Source: Molossus alvarezi
Lineage: Eukaryota; Chordata; Mammalia; Chiroptera; Molossidae
Direction of reading: 5' to 3'
DNA length: 64,000 nt
Assembly: GCA_037176705.1 (NCBI GenBank)
Contig: CM073887.1
Coordinates: 84,454,348 to 84,518,347 of the forward strand
Part shown: positions 36,490-48,215 of the stretch, one piece after another
Numbering within the stretch: position 1 is the first letter of the stretch
Layout of the letters: each line of letters begins with the position of its first letter
Notes under the pieces: model-generated
Seen by the model: the letters and a program-made list of their open reading frames with translations, nothing else
Databases searched by the model: none
Told to the model about the DNA's origin: nothing
Made by a program: the position numbers and the translations under genes

Positions 36490-39082
36490 TAAGACAGACT
36501 ATGGAACAGCAAGATTGATTATGTCCTTCTAGCCTTTGAGGGAATATGGGAGAAATATCAAATCATTAGACGGGGTCCTTTTAAAGAACTGCTTCTTTAA
36601 TATATTTTCTTCTATTTTGTCAATAGCTATTTCTTTTTTTGTAAACATGCGCTGCACTTTATAAATGGACTTTGCTTAGGTAAAACAAATACAGACACTT
36701 CATACTTTTCCTTCCTTCTAAAACTTACTTAAAACATGGTGAGTGGCTGCGATGGATACACAGGGCCTGACCAACACTTAGAAAGGTTTCAGGCGGCTTC
36801 AGAGAGACACCCAGCCCCAGGTGACATGGGGTCAGGAGGGGGGTTAGACACCGCAGCAGAGCTGTGACACAAATGGTCACTTCCCAGCCACACAGCCTTG
36901 ATCCCAGGCCTATACATGTCCCCTACCCAGGGGGACATTTTTTAAAACACAGATTGCCCCACCACCACCCTGCCTTGAGGAGTCTGACTCAGTGGGTTTG
37001 GAGTGGGTCCCCAGACTCTAGATTTTTTAAACTCAGGTGATTAGATAATGAATCCCAGCTCCTCAGCTAGGCCCTTGGACCAGCATGGTGACCTCCCTGC
37101 CCAGGTGACCTTCACACCATTCACCCTTACCTCACCCCATGCATCCTGGACTCCTCAGGTGCCCTAGCATTTGTCTCTCTGCCTCTTTGGCCTGCAACTC
37201 AGACTCATCTTTTTAAATGGCATTCAGCCTCATTACCCTGCACGGGCACTGCCATCCCTTCACTCATTCAGTCAGCTGTTCATTGCAAATGCATTCAGCA
37301 CTTTCACATGGAGCACTGAGCTTGGCATTACAATGAGTAATATGCAGAGATGCAGAGAGAGGAAGAGTCTTGCCCTCCAGAAACCCACAGAAGAGCCCAA
37401 GGGGAAGGGCGGGACTCTGAATTTCTGGCCTCTGCTGTCGGCAGGAGTCCCAAACCCAGACATCCCCAGGGGTCAGACTGGCCCTTGGTGACTGAAGAAG
37501 AAGGCAGGGCTCTGGCTAATGCCACTCACAGGCCTCTTCCATATGGGGCCGCAGCCCAATTATGCCTTGTGGAAGGCAGCTCAGTGTTGACAACTAGTTT
37601 TTCAGAAGCTAGACATCCAGGTATTTATAAGAAATCTGCTGGATTTTAAATGCATTTCTGGTTTTCTTTATATCTACTCGTCCTAGGAGCCCATAAACCC
37701 TGCCAGCCTGGAGGCTGCTGGCAGCTAGGTCTTGGCATCTCGAACCCTCTTGGAACCTGAGGCAAAAGGGCCTGGTGGTAGGAGGGGAGTGCTAAAATGT
37801 CCCCAGCCTTCAAGGACTCACCCTGGGTGGGTGAAGCTTGCCCAGACACTCTGCCTGAGCTGGAACCGGGCTCAGCTCAGATGCCTCCCTGGAGCACCCC
37901 ACCCAGGACTGCCCCCACCCTGTCACCCCAGGGGACCCCACCAAGGCCAGTCTCTTCACCCGGTTGCTCTGTGGACTTAAATAATAAATTGCAGCTGAGA
38001 GAGGGAAATTAAGCAATGCTGGGTGGGGAGGTGGGGCTGAGGCTGGAGGCTGAGATGGAAAAGCTGATGAGGAGTCAGCAAAATGTAAAGCGGTGGGCTG
38101 CGGCCCCCACACAGGCTGCAGGGGCTGTGGGGTGTGTCCTCCTGCCACCCCGTCCTCTGAGCTCAGGCTGGAGCAGGGCTGCACTGCAGTCTCCATCTGT
38201 GGAAACCAGGAACCTTGCTCAGTCCTGCTGGTTCTCAAAGCAAGATGATGCCTGCTGCCCGGCCCTCACCCCTCAGCACACCCCTCAGTACCAGCCTTGC
38301 TCACACAGCTGGGCACCCAGAACCCCTCAGATTCATCCCCTCCTGGTTCGCCCTGAGAAGCGGAGGTGCCAGCAGCTGTCTTCCTTTCACCCCTGCTCCC
38401 CCTCCTCTTCGCAGCCCCATGCGCTGAGGCCCCCTCTTAGCCCGGCAGCCTAAGGCTAGCACTTATACCACAAGCACCAAATCAGAGCAGTTTCGGTCAA
38501 AGCACACTGGGAAGACTCCCAGGCAGAGGAGGGGGGCTAGAATGAGGTGGGAGAGGATAATTTGGGGGTCCCGGGGCAGCAGGACTGTGCCTCACCTTGG
38601 AAGTGAGACCTGGGGAGCAGCGGGGCCCATGGAGACCCCCACCCAGCAGGCCCCCAGCCAGCAAGATATAAGAAATTCCTTTCAGAGGGGTCCAGACAGA
38701 CAGGCTTGAGCAGTTGGTAGGGTCCCCATGTTGCCATCGAGGCAGAATGTCTGTCTTGGAGTGAGATGGTCACCAGAGTGGCTCTGGAACCTACCAGGGA
38801 CCAGTCCTATGAACGGGGAGGGGCAGGGGATGGACCTTGGACCAGAGAGGACTGGGCCTCAGCAGGAGCCGGTGTGGAGGAGCAGGAGGCCCAGGAGTGT
38901 GGATGCAGCATGGACACCGGCACAGATGCAGGAGCTCAGGCCCATTCAGTACTTGACCTTTCACATCAAGTGCAACCCTAGTGAGAAGGGGGGACTTAAA
39001 GCGACTGAAGAGACTTAGAGTTGACCAAGAACATCCCAAACTGAGCACATTTATACTGAACTCACTAGAACAGGGCACACAT
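36490..39082. other. Unique intergenic DNA
   Basis: No supported exon. 37.26-37.37 kb has an old-repeat-like 'GCATTCAGCACTTTCACATGG' piece. The long overlapping frames at 37.8-38.5 kb (up to 145 codons, both strands) are Pro/Ser-rich and lie in C-rich sequence, with no domain or splice signals. Confidence 0.5.
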
Positions 39083-39096
39083 AAAAATCGAGTTGA

Positions 39097-39346
39097 GCCC
39101 TGGCAAGTTTGGCTCAGCGGTTAGAGCGTCAGCCTACAGTCCAGAGAGACCCGGGTTCAGTTCCCGCTAAGGGCACGTACCTTGGTTGCAGTTTGTCCCC
39201 GGCCCTGGTTGGTCATGCGGGTGGCAGCCACTTGATGTGTTTCTTTCACGTCAATGTTTCTTTCTCTCTCTCTCTCCCTCCCACTGTATCTGAACAAAAA
39301 ATGGAAAAATGTCCTCAGGTGAGGATAAAAAATAATAATAATGAAT
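39097..39346 (+). mobile_element. Ves SINE with TSD
   Basis: TSD AAAAATCGAGTTGA (39083-39096) versus AAAAATTGAGTTGA (39347-39360), 13/14. Near-consensus first-subfamily copy. Confidence 0.95.
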
Positions 39347-39360
39347 AAAAATTGAGTTGA

Positions 39361-39915
39361 GTTTCTGAAAACTTTTGGACCTCTTTCGTGCACCTGAGTT
39401 TGTAGCCCAGAAGACTGTGCCCAGTGATTGACACAGCGTTTTCAAGACATGTGTGGTGTCCCATCAGCGACTCTACTGAGTGTCTGCTTTGTCCAGGAAC
39501 TGGGATGCAGCATCGAACACCACAGCCAAGGTCCCTGCCGATGGGCACTGGGAGGAGGAGAAGACAAGTGAAAGTTATCACGTGAGCTCATTTCTGATGG
39601 TGGTGAGCACTGTTAAGAACACGGCACCGGATCCTGGAATCACACCTCACCTTAGGACTGCTCTGGAGACGACCCAGGAGGGCCTCCCGGAGGAGGGGAA
39701 AGGAGAAGGAGCTGAAAGTGAAGGTGAGTGGAGGGCAGCAGGTGCAAGGGGATGGAGGTAAGATTGGGCTCACAGGAGAACAGGAAGCCAGGGCCCAGCA
39801 GGTGGCATCATGGTTCCTAGGGGCAGCCCTTTACTTTCAGTGTGATGGGACCTCAGGGGCAGGAGAATGTGAAGAAGGGTAGAAACATGATCTGATTACT
39901 TTTTTGTTTGTTTGT
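39361..39915. other. No recognised gene
   Basis: 39.44-39.62 kb resembles an old interspersed repeat ('GAGTGTCTGCTTTGTCCAGGAACTGGGATG'). Otherwise unique. Confidence 0.45.
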
Positions 39916-40166
39916 TAATCCTCACCCGAGGATATTTTTTCCATTGATTTTTAGAGAGAGTAGAAGGGAGGAAGGGGAAGAGAGAGAGAGACAGAGAGAG
40001 AAACATCGATGCCAAAGAGACACATCAATTGGTTGCCTCCCACATGTGCCCTGACCAGGGCCGAGGTCAAACCTACAACCCAGGTACGTGCCCTTGACCT
40101 GGAATCTATCCCACAACTCTTCAGTGCACTGGCTGACTCTAACCACTAAACCACACTGGCCAGGGC
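39916..40166 (-). mobile_element. Ves SINE, antisense
   Basis: Complement of the GGTGAGGATTAA tail, an AGAGAG stretch and a head ending CACACTGGCCAGGGC. Diverged. Confidence 0.88.
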
Positions 40167-40740
40167 TAATTTGCTTCTTTTAAAGGATGGCTCCAGTGAC
40201 ATGAAGCACAAAGCAGGCTGCACCCTCCTGGCCTTGCCGGCCCAGATGAAGCCACAGCCCACTCCAGGGCTTCAATTCCACAGACTCTCCACACCATGCA
40301 GCAAACAGTAAAGAAACTTAATTTGTTGGGAACCAAACATTTCCAACAAATCCTGGCTTCTTTTCTCCTCACTTTTCCTCAAAATTTGCCTCCAAGTAGC
40401 ACTTCCTGTTGTACCTTTACTGCTTCTGAGTCCGTCCCTCTCTCTCTCCTGATTGCCTTTTTCTCCGGTCCTCTCCTGACTGCCTCCCCCTCCCTGCATT
40501 AAACACGTGTGCTTCTCTGCAAGAGTGAACACTTCTCCACACGCTGTGTGCGAAGCATGTAATATCTATGTATATACATACATATACGTGTAACATCTAT
40601 GACAATTATCGCAGGACTCTCTTAGTTGCAGAAACCACAGCCACATTGGCCTGAGATGGAATAGCTATGTAACCAAAGTCAGTGAGTACATCTGGCTGGC
40701 AGAGCTGGGCCCAGGGGTGCAAACTATGTTTCTAGGACTC
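40167..40740. other. Mostly unrecognised
   Basis: A TATATACATA-type AT stretch lies at 40.56-40.60 kb. 40.61-40.73 kb may be a scrap of the unnamed repeat also seen near 52.62 kb. Confidence 0.4.
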
Positions 40741-41446
40741 TGTTATGGACTGAATGTGTCCTCCCAAAATTCATATGATAAAGCTTCAGCCCCCAACATA
40801 TCTGGAGATAGGGCCTTTATGGAGGTCATCAAGGTTAAACAAGGTCATAAAGGTCACTAGCCTGATAAGATTAGTGTCTTTATAGAAGAGAAGACAGCTT
40901 TCTCTCTCCTTCTCAACCCCCCACCCCAAGATGGCCATCTTCTCATCTTGGTAGTGAGAAAATTGCCATTATAAGCCAAGAGAAGAGGCCTCGTAACAAA
41001 ACCTACCTTGCCAACACCTTGATCTTGAACTTTCCAACTGTGAAATAGAAATGTCTTGTTTTTCTCTCAGTTCCAACCTGGTTTGCAGTGACATGGATAA
41101 ATGCACCAAGAATTGCGCCTCCCTCAGGAAAATGATGAAGAAAATTGAAATCAGCCAGAACACCAAGTACACTTGCCCCTTCTGCAGCAAAACCAAGAGG
41201 ACGAGCTGTGGGCTCGGGTGCCGTGGTTCCTACAGAAACAGAAGCTAGTGCTGCCTGGACCTCACTCCTGCGTCTGCCGCAGCCACTGGCCACGAGAAGG
41301 CTGGAGGAACTGGGGGCGCCACATCTCTAGCTTATAATAAATGGGTTAATTTATATAACAAAAAAAAGGATTAAATAAACAAATGTCTGTTGTTTGAGCC
41401 CCCAGTCTATGGTATTTTGATATGGCAACCTGAGCTGACTGAGACA
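40741..41446 (+). mobile_element. MLT1-type MaLR LTR, split by an RPL37A retrocopy
   Basis: The left end TGTTATGGACTGAATGTGTC and the words AAAATTCATATGATAAAGC and GGAGATAGGGCCTTTA fit MLT1. The right end (41389-41446) has TTGTTTGAGCCCCCAGTCTA and closes with GACTGAGACA. The retrocopy separates the two parts. Confidence 0.8.
41057..41372 (+). pseudogene. RPL37A: RPL37A processed pseudogene
   Basis: RPL37A encodes a small zinc-ribbon protein of the large ribosomal subunit. The copy starts with ATG at 41093 and keeps the run [14 protein letters not shown] and the KYTCPFC block, including the first CxxC. The N-terminal KVGIVGKYGTRYG-type stretch is deleted. The second CxxC has become RGSY. Frameshifts follow, and the C-terminal half is unreadable. 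The 3' UTR is well kept (CTTATAATAAATGGGTTAAT, AATAAA at 41337-41342) and ends in a short A-run. No introns. Flanks AAATAGAAATGTCT (41043-41056) and AAATAAACAAATGTCT (41373-41388) look like a TSD from the host LTR. Confidence 0.93.
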
Positions 41447-42239
41447 AACTCCATTTCTTTCATCTCTCAGCTCTGCTTTCCTGAGCTGGAGTCGTTCAGA
41501 CGTGCACAGGGGTCCCCAGGGACTCAAAGCTCCGTGCGCACCAGGAGAGCCTGTTTCTCCCCACCAACAGTCCAAACAAAGGTGCCAGAATATAGCTTGT
41601 GGGCCAAGCCTGGACCACCTACCCACACCTGAAACCAGAGGCCAGCCCTGCCTGAATGACGAAGAGGTGACAGTTTCCCAGTGAGATGTGCAGTCACAGA
41701 TGGGGCAGAAATAGCGTCGCCCACCTGCCGGGGGTGAGCCCCTGGAGGCTCAGGGAGCTGAGGAACTTGCCCCAGATCCCGAAGCTGCTGAGTCCTTGCT
41801 CAGCGTCTCTCCAAGGACACCTCCCTCTGTCCCCACAGCCTCCCCAGGCCTCTCCTGTGACTGTCAGGTTCGCCAGCTGCCCTGCTGCCTCCTGCCTCCC
41901 TCCTCATCAGCTCCTGTCAATGTCACTCACCAAACAGGGACTCCCAAAGAGCAGGCAGGCAGGTGGCTCTGCTCACCTCTCACTTGGCCCTCTCACTGCC
42001 CCAGAACCTGTGTGGGCCAGATGGATGGGCCCTGAGGAGGGCGAGTGGGAAGGCCATATCCAGCCAGCATCTGCACAGCCCACGTGGGAGGGGGGCCCTG
42101 CCATGGCGCCTTCATGATCCCGTGGGGTTCCCCAGCCACTGTCCTGAATTAAGCCAGTGGGCATGAATATTCAGACACTACCCTAAGTGTGTCAAAACTA
42201 CAACTGTATCTTCCTATTGTCAGTATTCCTCTTTATTTC
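41447..42239. other. Unique intergenic DNA
   Basis: A 143-codon frame (41686-42117) is Pro/Ser-rich and overlaps others, so it is not supported as a gene. 41.74-41.80 kb has a possible MIR core. Confidence 0.45.
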
Positions 42240-42330
42240 TTTTCCCCTTTTTTATTGAATGCATTGGGGTGACACTGGTTAACAAAATTATACGGGTTTC
42301 GGGTGCTCCATTCCTCCTCTTTATTTAAAA
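42240..42330 (-). mobile_element. LINE-1 3' end fragment
   Basis: TTTTATTGAATGCATTGGGGTGACACTGGTTAA is the antisense of an old L1 3' end. Confidence 0.75.
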
Positions 42331-42945
42331 TCCCCATTTTCTGGCAGCAGCAGAAAATGAGTCTTAGTTAGCTCAGCAATTAGGGTTAACTCAGTTGATT
42401 CAGGGTTGCCTCTGCCCAATCTCCTTGCCCCGGGATTCCAGCGAATATTGGTGGCACCAGAACATCGTGGGAGCCATGGCAGATGGGTCATAGGTCCGTG
42501 TCAAGCCTGCTGACACCCCAAGACATACACAGGGACATCTGGTTCTTGGCTGCCATCTCCCTTTAGCATTGGCAGCCAACAAGGTGTGTGTCCCCATCTG
42601 GTCCCTGCCTGTAAGAGCCAAGACCGTTCTGATGGTTCTCTTCACTCATCTCAGCTGGGAGGCCCCCTCCAGGCCACACACCTCCTGGGAAACTTGGCTG
42701 CTCCCCAGTGCTCTAGGGCTAGGAAGCTCACAGAGCTGTCTCAGGCCCTTCCTTCAAGCCACCTTTCACCTCCTGTCTACTGTCACAACACCTCATCAGG
42801 ACACAGGGGGCCTGGGGACCTCGCTCAGCCAGGAAACAAGGCTCAGGTATCCCCTCAATCAGATTCCCAGCTCCCTTGAGGGATAATACGCCCCAGCCCA
42901 ACCCAGGACCTGCCCCCTCCCCACACACAGGAGAGCCCAGCAGGG
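42331..42945. other. No recognised feature
   Basis: Unique DNA with no supported exon. Confidence 0.45.
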
Positions 42946-42960
42946 CCCAGCTCACTTTTT

Positions 42961-43410
42961 TTTTTTTCCACCTGAGGACATTTTTCCATTTTGTTGTTCA
43001 GATAGAGTGGAAGGGAGAGTGAGAGAGAGAAACATCGATGTGAAAGGGACACATCGAGTGGCTGCCACCAGTACAACCCAACCAGGGCCGGGGACAAACT
43101 GCAACCGAGGTACATGCCCTTAGCGGGAACCGAATCCGGGTCTCTCGGGACCGCAGGCCAATGCTCTAACCGCTGAGCCAAACCGGCCAGGGCTCACTTT
43201 TTTTTTTTCAATCCTCACCAGAGGATAGTTTTCTATTTATAGAGGGAGGGAGAGAAAGGAGAGAGAGAGGGAAAAAAAACCATCAATGTGAGAGGGACAC
43301 ATCGACCAGGGATGAACCACAACTAAGGTATGTGCCCTTGGCTGGAATCGAACCCTTGACTCATTGGTCCACAGGCCGATGCTCTAACCGCTGAGCCATA
43401 CCAACCAGGG
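42961..43410 (-). mobile_element. Ves SINE (outer), split at its tail by a second Ves SINE
   Basis: CCCAGCTCACTTTTT flanks the whole block (about 42946-42960 and from 43412). The outer SINE body is at about 43200-43410 and its poly(T) tail was split by the inner copy. Confidence 0.85.
42963..43193 (-). mobile_element. Ves SINE (inner)
   Basis: Near-consensus first-subfamily copy ending CCAAACCGGCCAGGGC, followed by a repeat of the CTCACTTTTTTTT target. Confidence 0.9.
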
Positions 43411-44344
43411 CCCCAGCTCACTTTTTGTACTCGCCATATTCTTTCCCAGCCAGCCAGCATTTTTAAACTCATCTCTCTGTGGTGAGGGCACAAAAACCTA
43501 CTAGGCATGTAGTGTTCCAGATTTGCTGTTTTCAATGGGACCTGGGCCTTCAGAAGCGCAAAAGCTAAGATTTGACATGGTTCTTTCTCTGCTTCTCTAC
43601 CTAGCCTGCACCTCAGGCCAGGTCTGGCTGCTGTGTGTGGTGGGACTGGACAGGGGAGAGAGGGCACAGCAGGCAGCACCAGCCCACAGAGGACTTGCCC
43701 CAGGCTGGTGGGGTGAAGCCACAACCCAGGGAGACAAAATCATTTCTAGTGACCCTGTGCTGAGCAACACATGGAGGCTAAGGGATAGCTGCAGAGGCGG
43801 GTCCCTCCCGCTGCAGCAGGCCCATCAGGGCATCAAAACACCTGGTAAGAAACTCCGAGCAGAGCCAGAGAAACTGCTTAGCCTGTCACACAGAGGCCAA
43901 GAGGACCTGGAAATGGAGAGCACAGGCTAGTAGTTGGTGAACAAGACCCAGGGGCTGACATCAGGGCTGGAGGAGCCAGCCAGTGCCAGCCCTTGACTCT
44001 CAGGTTCTCTGTGTTTATACCTTTGTGAAATCCCAGCAATAAAAAGCTGTGCTCAGGAGACCCAAGAAAAAGGTTATTCACCTGGGAGCCAGGACAGTAC
44101 TTGCCACAGACCCCTGAGGTAGCAGGAATAAGAGGGAAAGACCCCCAGGGAGAGAGGGAAGCTCAGGGTGTAGTGGTCCAGATCTCATTCATGGAAGCAG
44201 GAGCTCCTTGAAGGGGCTCTGAACTCAGAGGAAAGATTGCAGACTACAGACAGGGCTCATTTACCTGGTCACACCACGGTGTGTCACCTGGCCCCTGACG
44301 GGCTCCTGGACTCTGAGCCCCTCAAAAGTACTGATGATATCAGT
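43411..44344. other. Unique intergenic DNA
   Basis: Frames of 133-135 codons on opposite strands at 43.3-43.9 kb overlap each other and the SINE. No domain was seen. Confidence 0.45.
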
Positions 44345-44935
44345 CTAGTGTCTTTTGGTTTCAAGTGACCAAAGCCTCACTCTGACTGTCTTAATCACAA
44401 GAGGAAATACACTGACTCACTACTGAAAGTCAAGTGGTGGCTGAGCTTGCCACTGGGAGCCTCTGGGAAGGTTCGCTTTATGTGGCAACTTGACTTGGCC
44501 ATGGATGCCCAGATATGTAGTCAAACATTGTTCTGTGTGTCTGTGAGGATGTTTCTGGATGATATTTACATTTGAATCAGCTGACTGAGTAAAGCAGCTT
44601 GCCTTCCCGGTTTGGGTGGGCCTCGTGCAATCAGTTGAGGGCCTGAATAGAACATAAAGTCTGACCCTTAAAAAAGAATTCCTCCTATCTTTGAATTGGG
44701 ACATTGGTTTTATTTCTGCCTTCAAACTCAAACTGAAATATTGGCTCCTCCCAGCCTGCTGGCTTTCAGACCAGAAGGACAGCATTGGTCTCCTGGGTCC
44801 GCAGCTTGTCAACACCCTGCAGATTTGGGGACTTCTCAGCCTCCATAATCACATGAGCCAATTCCTTATAATCACCTCTCTCTCTCTCTCCCTCTTCCTC
44901 GGGTCTGTTTCTCTAAAGAACCCTGACTAATACAG
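44345..44935 (+). mobile_element. LTR-class remnant, fairly complete
   Basis: 'CTTTATGTGGCAACTTGACTTGGCC', 'GCCCAGATATGTAGTCAAAC', 'GAGTAAAGCAGCTTGCC' and an end of 'GAACCCTGACTAATACAG' follow the order of an abundant mammalian LTR. Subfamily not named. Confidence 0.55.
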
Positions 44936-45165
44936 TCTCCTGGGGCCTTTGAGGGAAGGGGACTCAAAGCGCATATCAGGAAGTGGCTGAAGCTGCCTCA
45001 CATGGCCAGGGTCTGACTGAGATAACGCTCACCCCAGCAGACAGCAGAGCTGAGGACATGAGAAAGCCTGCCTTTCTCCTGGATAAGCTCATGAGAGGCC
45101 TAGAGCCCAGAGGTGCACCAAGTTCATGCCACCAGCTTCCGAAGTTCTCTCAAAAAGCAACTCCT

Positions 45166-45402
45166 GCTCTGGCTGGTGGGGCTCAGTTGGTTGAGCATTG
45201 TCTCATACACCAAGAGGTCACCAGTTTGATTCCCAGGCAGGGCACTTGCCCAGCTGTGGGCTCAATCCCCAGTAGGGGGTGTGCCAGAGACAGCTGATAG
45301 ATGTTTCTCATTAATGTTTCTCTCTCCTTTTCTCTCTCTCTCTCTCCTTTCTTCTCTCCCCCCGCCTTCCTCTCTCTCTAAAATCAATAAAAACTTTTTT
45401 TT
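45166..45402 (+). mobile_element. Ves SINE, second subfamily, with TSD
   Basis: TSD AAGCAACTCCT at 45155-45165 and 45403-45413 (11/11). It was inserted in the left TSD copy of the L1 that follows. Confidence 0.93.
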
Positions 45403-45448
45403 AAGCAACTCCTCCCACTAGGGTGGCTGAAATAAAAAAAGCTGGACA

Positions 45449-45686
45449 ACCCTGGCCGGTTTGGCTCAGCGGTTAGAGCGTCGGCCTGCGGTCCCGAGAG
45501 ACCTGGGTTCGGTTCCCGCTAAGAGCATGTACCTCAGTTACAGTTTGTCCCCGGCCCTGGTTGGGTCGTGTGGGTGGCAGCCACTCAATGTGTCCCCTTC
45601 ACGTCCATGTTTCTCTCTCTCTCTCTCCCTCCCACTCTATCTGAACAAAATATTGAAAAATGTCCTCAGGTGAGGATTAAAAAAAA
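45449..45686 (+). mobile_element. Ves SINE 1 of 3 at one target
   Basis: Nearest to consensus of the three. Flanked by AAAAAGCTGGACA at 45436-45448 and 45687-45699 (13/13). Confidence 0.95.
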
Positions 45687-45699
45687 AAAAAGCTGGACA

Positions 45700-45961
45700 G
45701 CCCTTGCCGGTTTGGCTCAGCAATAGCGTGTCAGCCCATGAACCAATGAGTCATGGGTTCGATTTTGGTCAAGGGCATGTACCTCGGTTGCGGTTCATCT
45801 CCAGCCCTGGTCAGGGTCATGCAGAAGGCAACCAATCGATATGTCCCTGTCATGTCAATGTTTCTCTCTCTCTCTCCCTTTCTCACCCTGTCTCTCCCTC
45901 CCACTCTATCTGAAGATAAATAGAAAAATATCCTCAGGTGAGAATTAAAAATAAATAAATA
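45700..45961 (+). mobile_element. Ves SINE 2 of 3 at one target
   Basis: Diverged copy with a small head deletion (CTCAGCAATAGCGTG). Flanked by AAAAAGCTGGACA on the left and AAAAAGCCAGACA (45962-45974) on the right. Confidence 0.93.
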
Positions 45962-45974
45962 AAAAAGCCAGACA

Positions 45975-46236
45975 CCCTGGCCTGTTTGGCTCAGCAGTTA
46001 GAGTGTTGGCCCCATGGACTGAATGTTCACAGGTTCAATTCTGGTCAAGGGCACGTACCTGGGTTGCAGGTTCAATCCCTAGCCCCTGTCAGCGGGTGTG
46101 TGTGGGAAGCAACCAACTGATGTTTCTCTCTCTCTCTCTTTCTCCCCATCCTTTGCACTCTATCAAAAAATCAATGGAAAAAATATCCTCGGGTGAGGAT
46201 TAACAAAAAAATAAAATATTTAAAAAATTAATAAGT
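45975..46236 (+). mobile_element. Ves SINE 3 of 3 at one target
   Basis: Diverged copy. Flanked by AAAAAGCCAGACA on the left and AAGCCAGACA (46237-46246) on the right, after which the L1 resumes. Confidence 0.93.
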
Positions 46237-46933
46237 AAGCCAGACAATAACAAGCATTAGCAAGAAAGTGAAATAAGTCAGAATCCTGACACATTGCTGG
46301 TGGGAATGTAAAGTGGTGCAGCCACTCTGGGAAGGTCTGGAGGTTCCTCATCCACAGTGTTACCATGTGACCCAATCAGTTTCACTCCTAGGCATGGATG
46401 TGCCCAAGAGAAATGAAAACGCATGTCCACATTAAAACATGTACACAAATGTCTGTAGCATTATTCATAATAGTAAAAAAAAAAAAAGTGGAAACAACCC
46501 AAATGTCCATAAATTGATGAATGGATAAACAAAATGTGGTCTATCTGTGCAATGGAGTATTATTCAACCATAGAGGGAAGGGAACACTGACAGGCTCCGC
46601 ACGGATGAACTTTGAAAATACTATGCTCAGTAAATGAAGCCAGACACATAGGGCCCACGTGCACAGTTCCCTTCACAGGAGATGTCCAGAACAGGAGCTC
46701 TGCAGACACAGAAAGAAGATGCATGGTTGCCTAGGGCTGGGGGAACATGGGAATGATAGTTAAAGGGTTTCTTCTGGATGTGATGAAAATGTCCCAAATT
46801 AAATGTGATGATGGATGTGCCTATTTGTGAATACACTAAAAACCACTAACTTGTAAACTTTAAATTGGTGAAGTGTGTAGTATATAAATTATATCTCAAT
46901 AAAACTGTGTTGTTGTTTTTAAAAAGCAACTCT

Positions 46934-47987
46934 CACTTGTAATCATTGAATTTGGCTTCCCAGAGAGTTGTGGAACCTGAGTCTTTCTCCCAGGATAGAG
47001 AGCCTGGTCCCCACCGAGCCACTGCCCCCCATCTCCTTAACCGCCCCTCCCATATCCCTGAGGACTAGGCCCCAAATGCTGTCCCATGGATAGGGTCTGA
47101 GCAGAGGGCTTCAGCCCACACGTGCGGGCCTGAGCTAATGTCTCCTATGCTCAGCTGGCCCCTCGGGTCTCTGTGCTGCCATCAGGGAGCCGGGGTCCTT
47201 GGAGGACCCTTCCATGGCCGGGCTCTCCTCTCCCTGTCCTGGGTTGCCACTATCCACAGATTCAGCTTTGCCTTATCCCTCCTCCTAGGTGCTGCTGGCC
47301 AACTACCATGCCAGCCACACAGTGCCCTCTGATTCCTACCCTCCAGCTCTTGCCTGTGTCCTCACCATCATACCAGGGTCATGCCTGTTGACCATTTGCC
47401 TGCCTCGCAGGAATCCTACCTCCACCTGTGGGATCACACCTGGAGCTCTGGGAGTCCTTCTAGGGTGTTAGGTCTCCCCCTTCCACTCTGGTGCCCTGTT
47501 CATCCAGTTCTTTGCTGCCCCCTCTCTGCCTATCCACTTGGGCAGGAATCCAAGAGTGAACCTTCATGTACTTTCATTTGTAGTCAGCTGGGGGACAGGC
47601 TGTGGTGGGGACTCTGAGGGCAACTGGCTGAAGCCCCACAGCAGAGAACCTTTGGGCAGTGTCTCCTCCTGCTGGAAATGGACGCCCCTCCCCGCCAGCA
47701 AGTCCACTGCTCACCTGCCCTCAAGAAACTGGCCCAGGTGCCCAGGAAGAGGGCAAGGATCCTTGTAGCATGGCTTGTAACTGTGAAAAGCTGGAAGCCA
47801 CCCAAGGGTTCCTCGGGGGATGTTGGGTAGCTAAGACACGGTCTTGTCCTGGAAGAGAGAACCGCATAGCAGTTCCCGGAAGGATGGCTATCCATGAGGA
47901 TCTTTGCACAAAGAGCTTAAAAACATTGAGTGCAAAACACAAGGAGTTAGACAATACTGTTTAAGAAAGAAAAAAAATCCACTCTGT
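46934..47987. other. Unique intergenic DNA
   Basis: No supported exon or repeat family. Several overlapping frames under 105 codons. Confidence 0.45.
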
Positions 47988-48215
47988 TGCCCTGGCCAGG
48001 TGGCTCAGTTAGTTGTAACATCATCTAGTACACCAAAATGTTGTGGGTTCAATTCCCAGTCAGGGTACATACCTAGGTCACAGGTTCAATCCCCAGTCGG
48101 GGTACTTACGGAAGGCAACCAATTGATATTTTTTTCTCACATAGATGATATTCTCTCTCTCTCAAATGTGTGTGTGTGTGTGTGTGTGTGTGTACCCTTG
48201 GTGGAGGATTAAAAA
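47988..48215 (+). mobile_element. Ves SINE with (TG)n
   Basis: Diverged copy. Its CT-rich part is followed by a (TG)n run at 48167-48193, then GTGGAGGATTAAAAAA. Confidence 0.87.

Larger units (their letters stand above)
45415..46920 (+). mobile_element. 5'-truncated LINE-1 with three serial Ves SINEs
   Basis: L1 ORF2/3' UTR sequence starts CACTAGGGTGGCTGAAATAA, resumes after the SINEs at 46247 with ATAACAAGCATTAGC, and runs through ACACATTGCTGGTGGGAATG to an A-rich end. Flanks AAAAAGCAACTC occur on the left (45152-45163, later re-duplicated by a SINE) and the right (46921-46932), so the L1's own TSD is recognisable. Confidence 0.88.

Noticed and set aside
37810..38453. Overlapping 142- and 145-codon frames on opposite strands
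   Set aside because: C-rich, Pro/Ser-rich chance frames in the same DNA on both strands, with no domain, no conserved start context and no splice borders.
41686..42117. 143-codon + frame
   Set aside because: Low-complexity Pro/Ser/Gln composition, overlapping frames and no recognised domain.
45436..46246. CRISPR-like pattern of short direct repeats with spacers
   Set aside because: The repeats are target-site duplications between SINE insertions in a mammalian genome. Spacers are SINEs of 240-260 bp.
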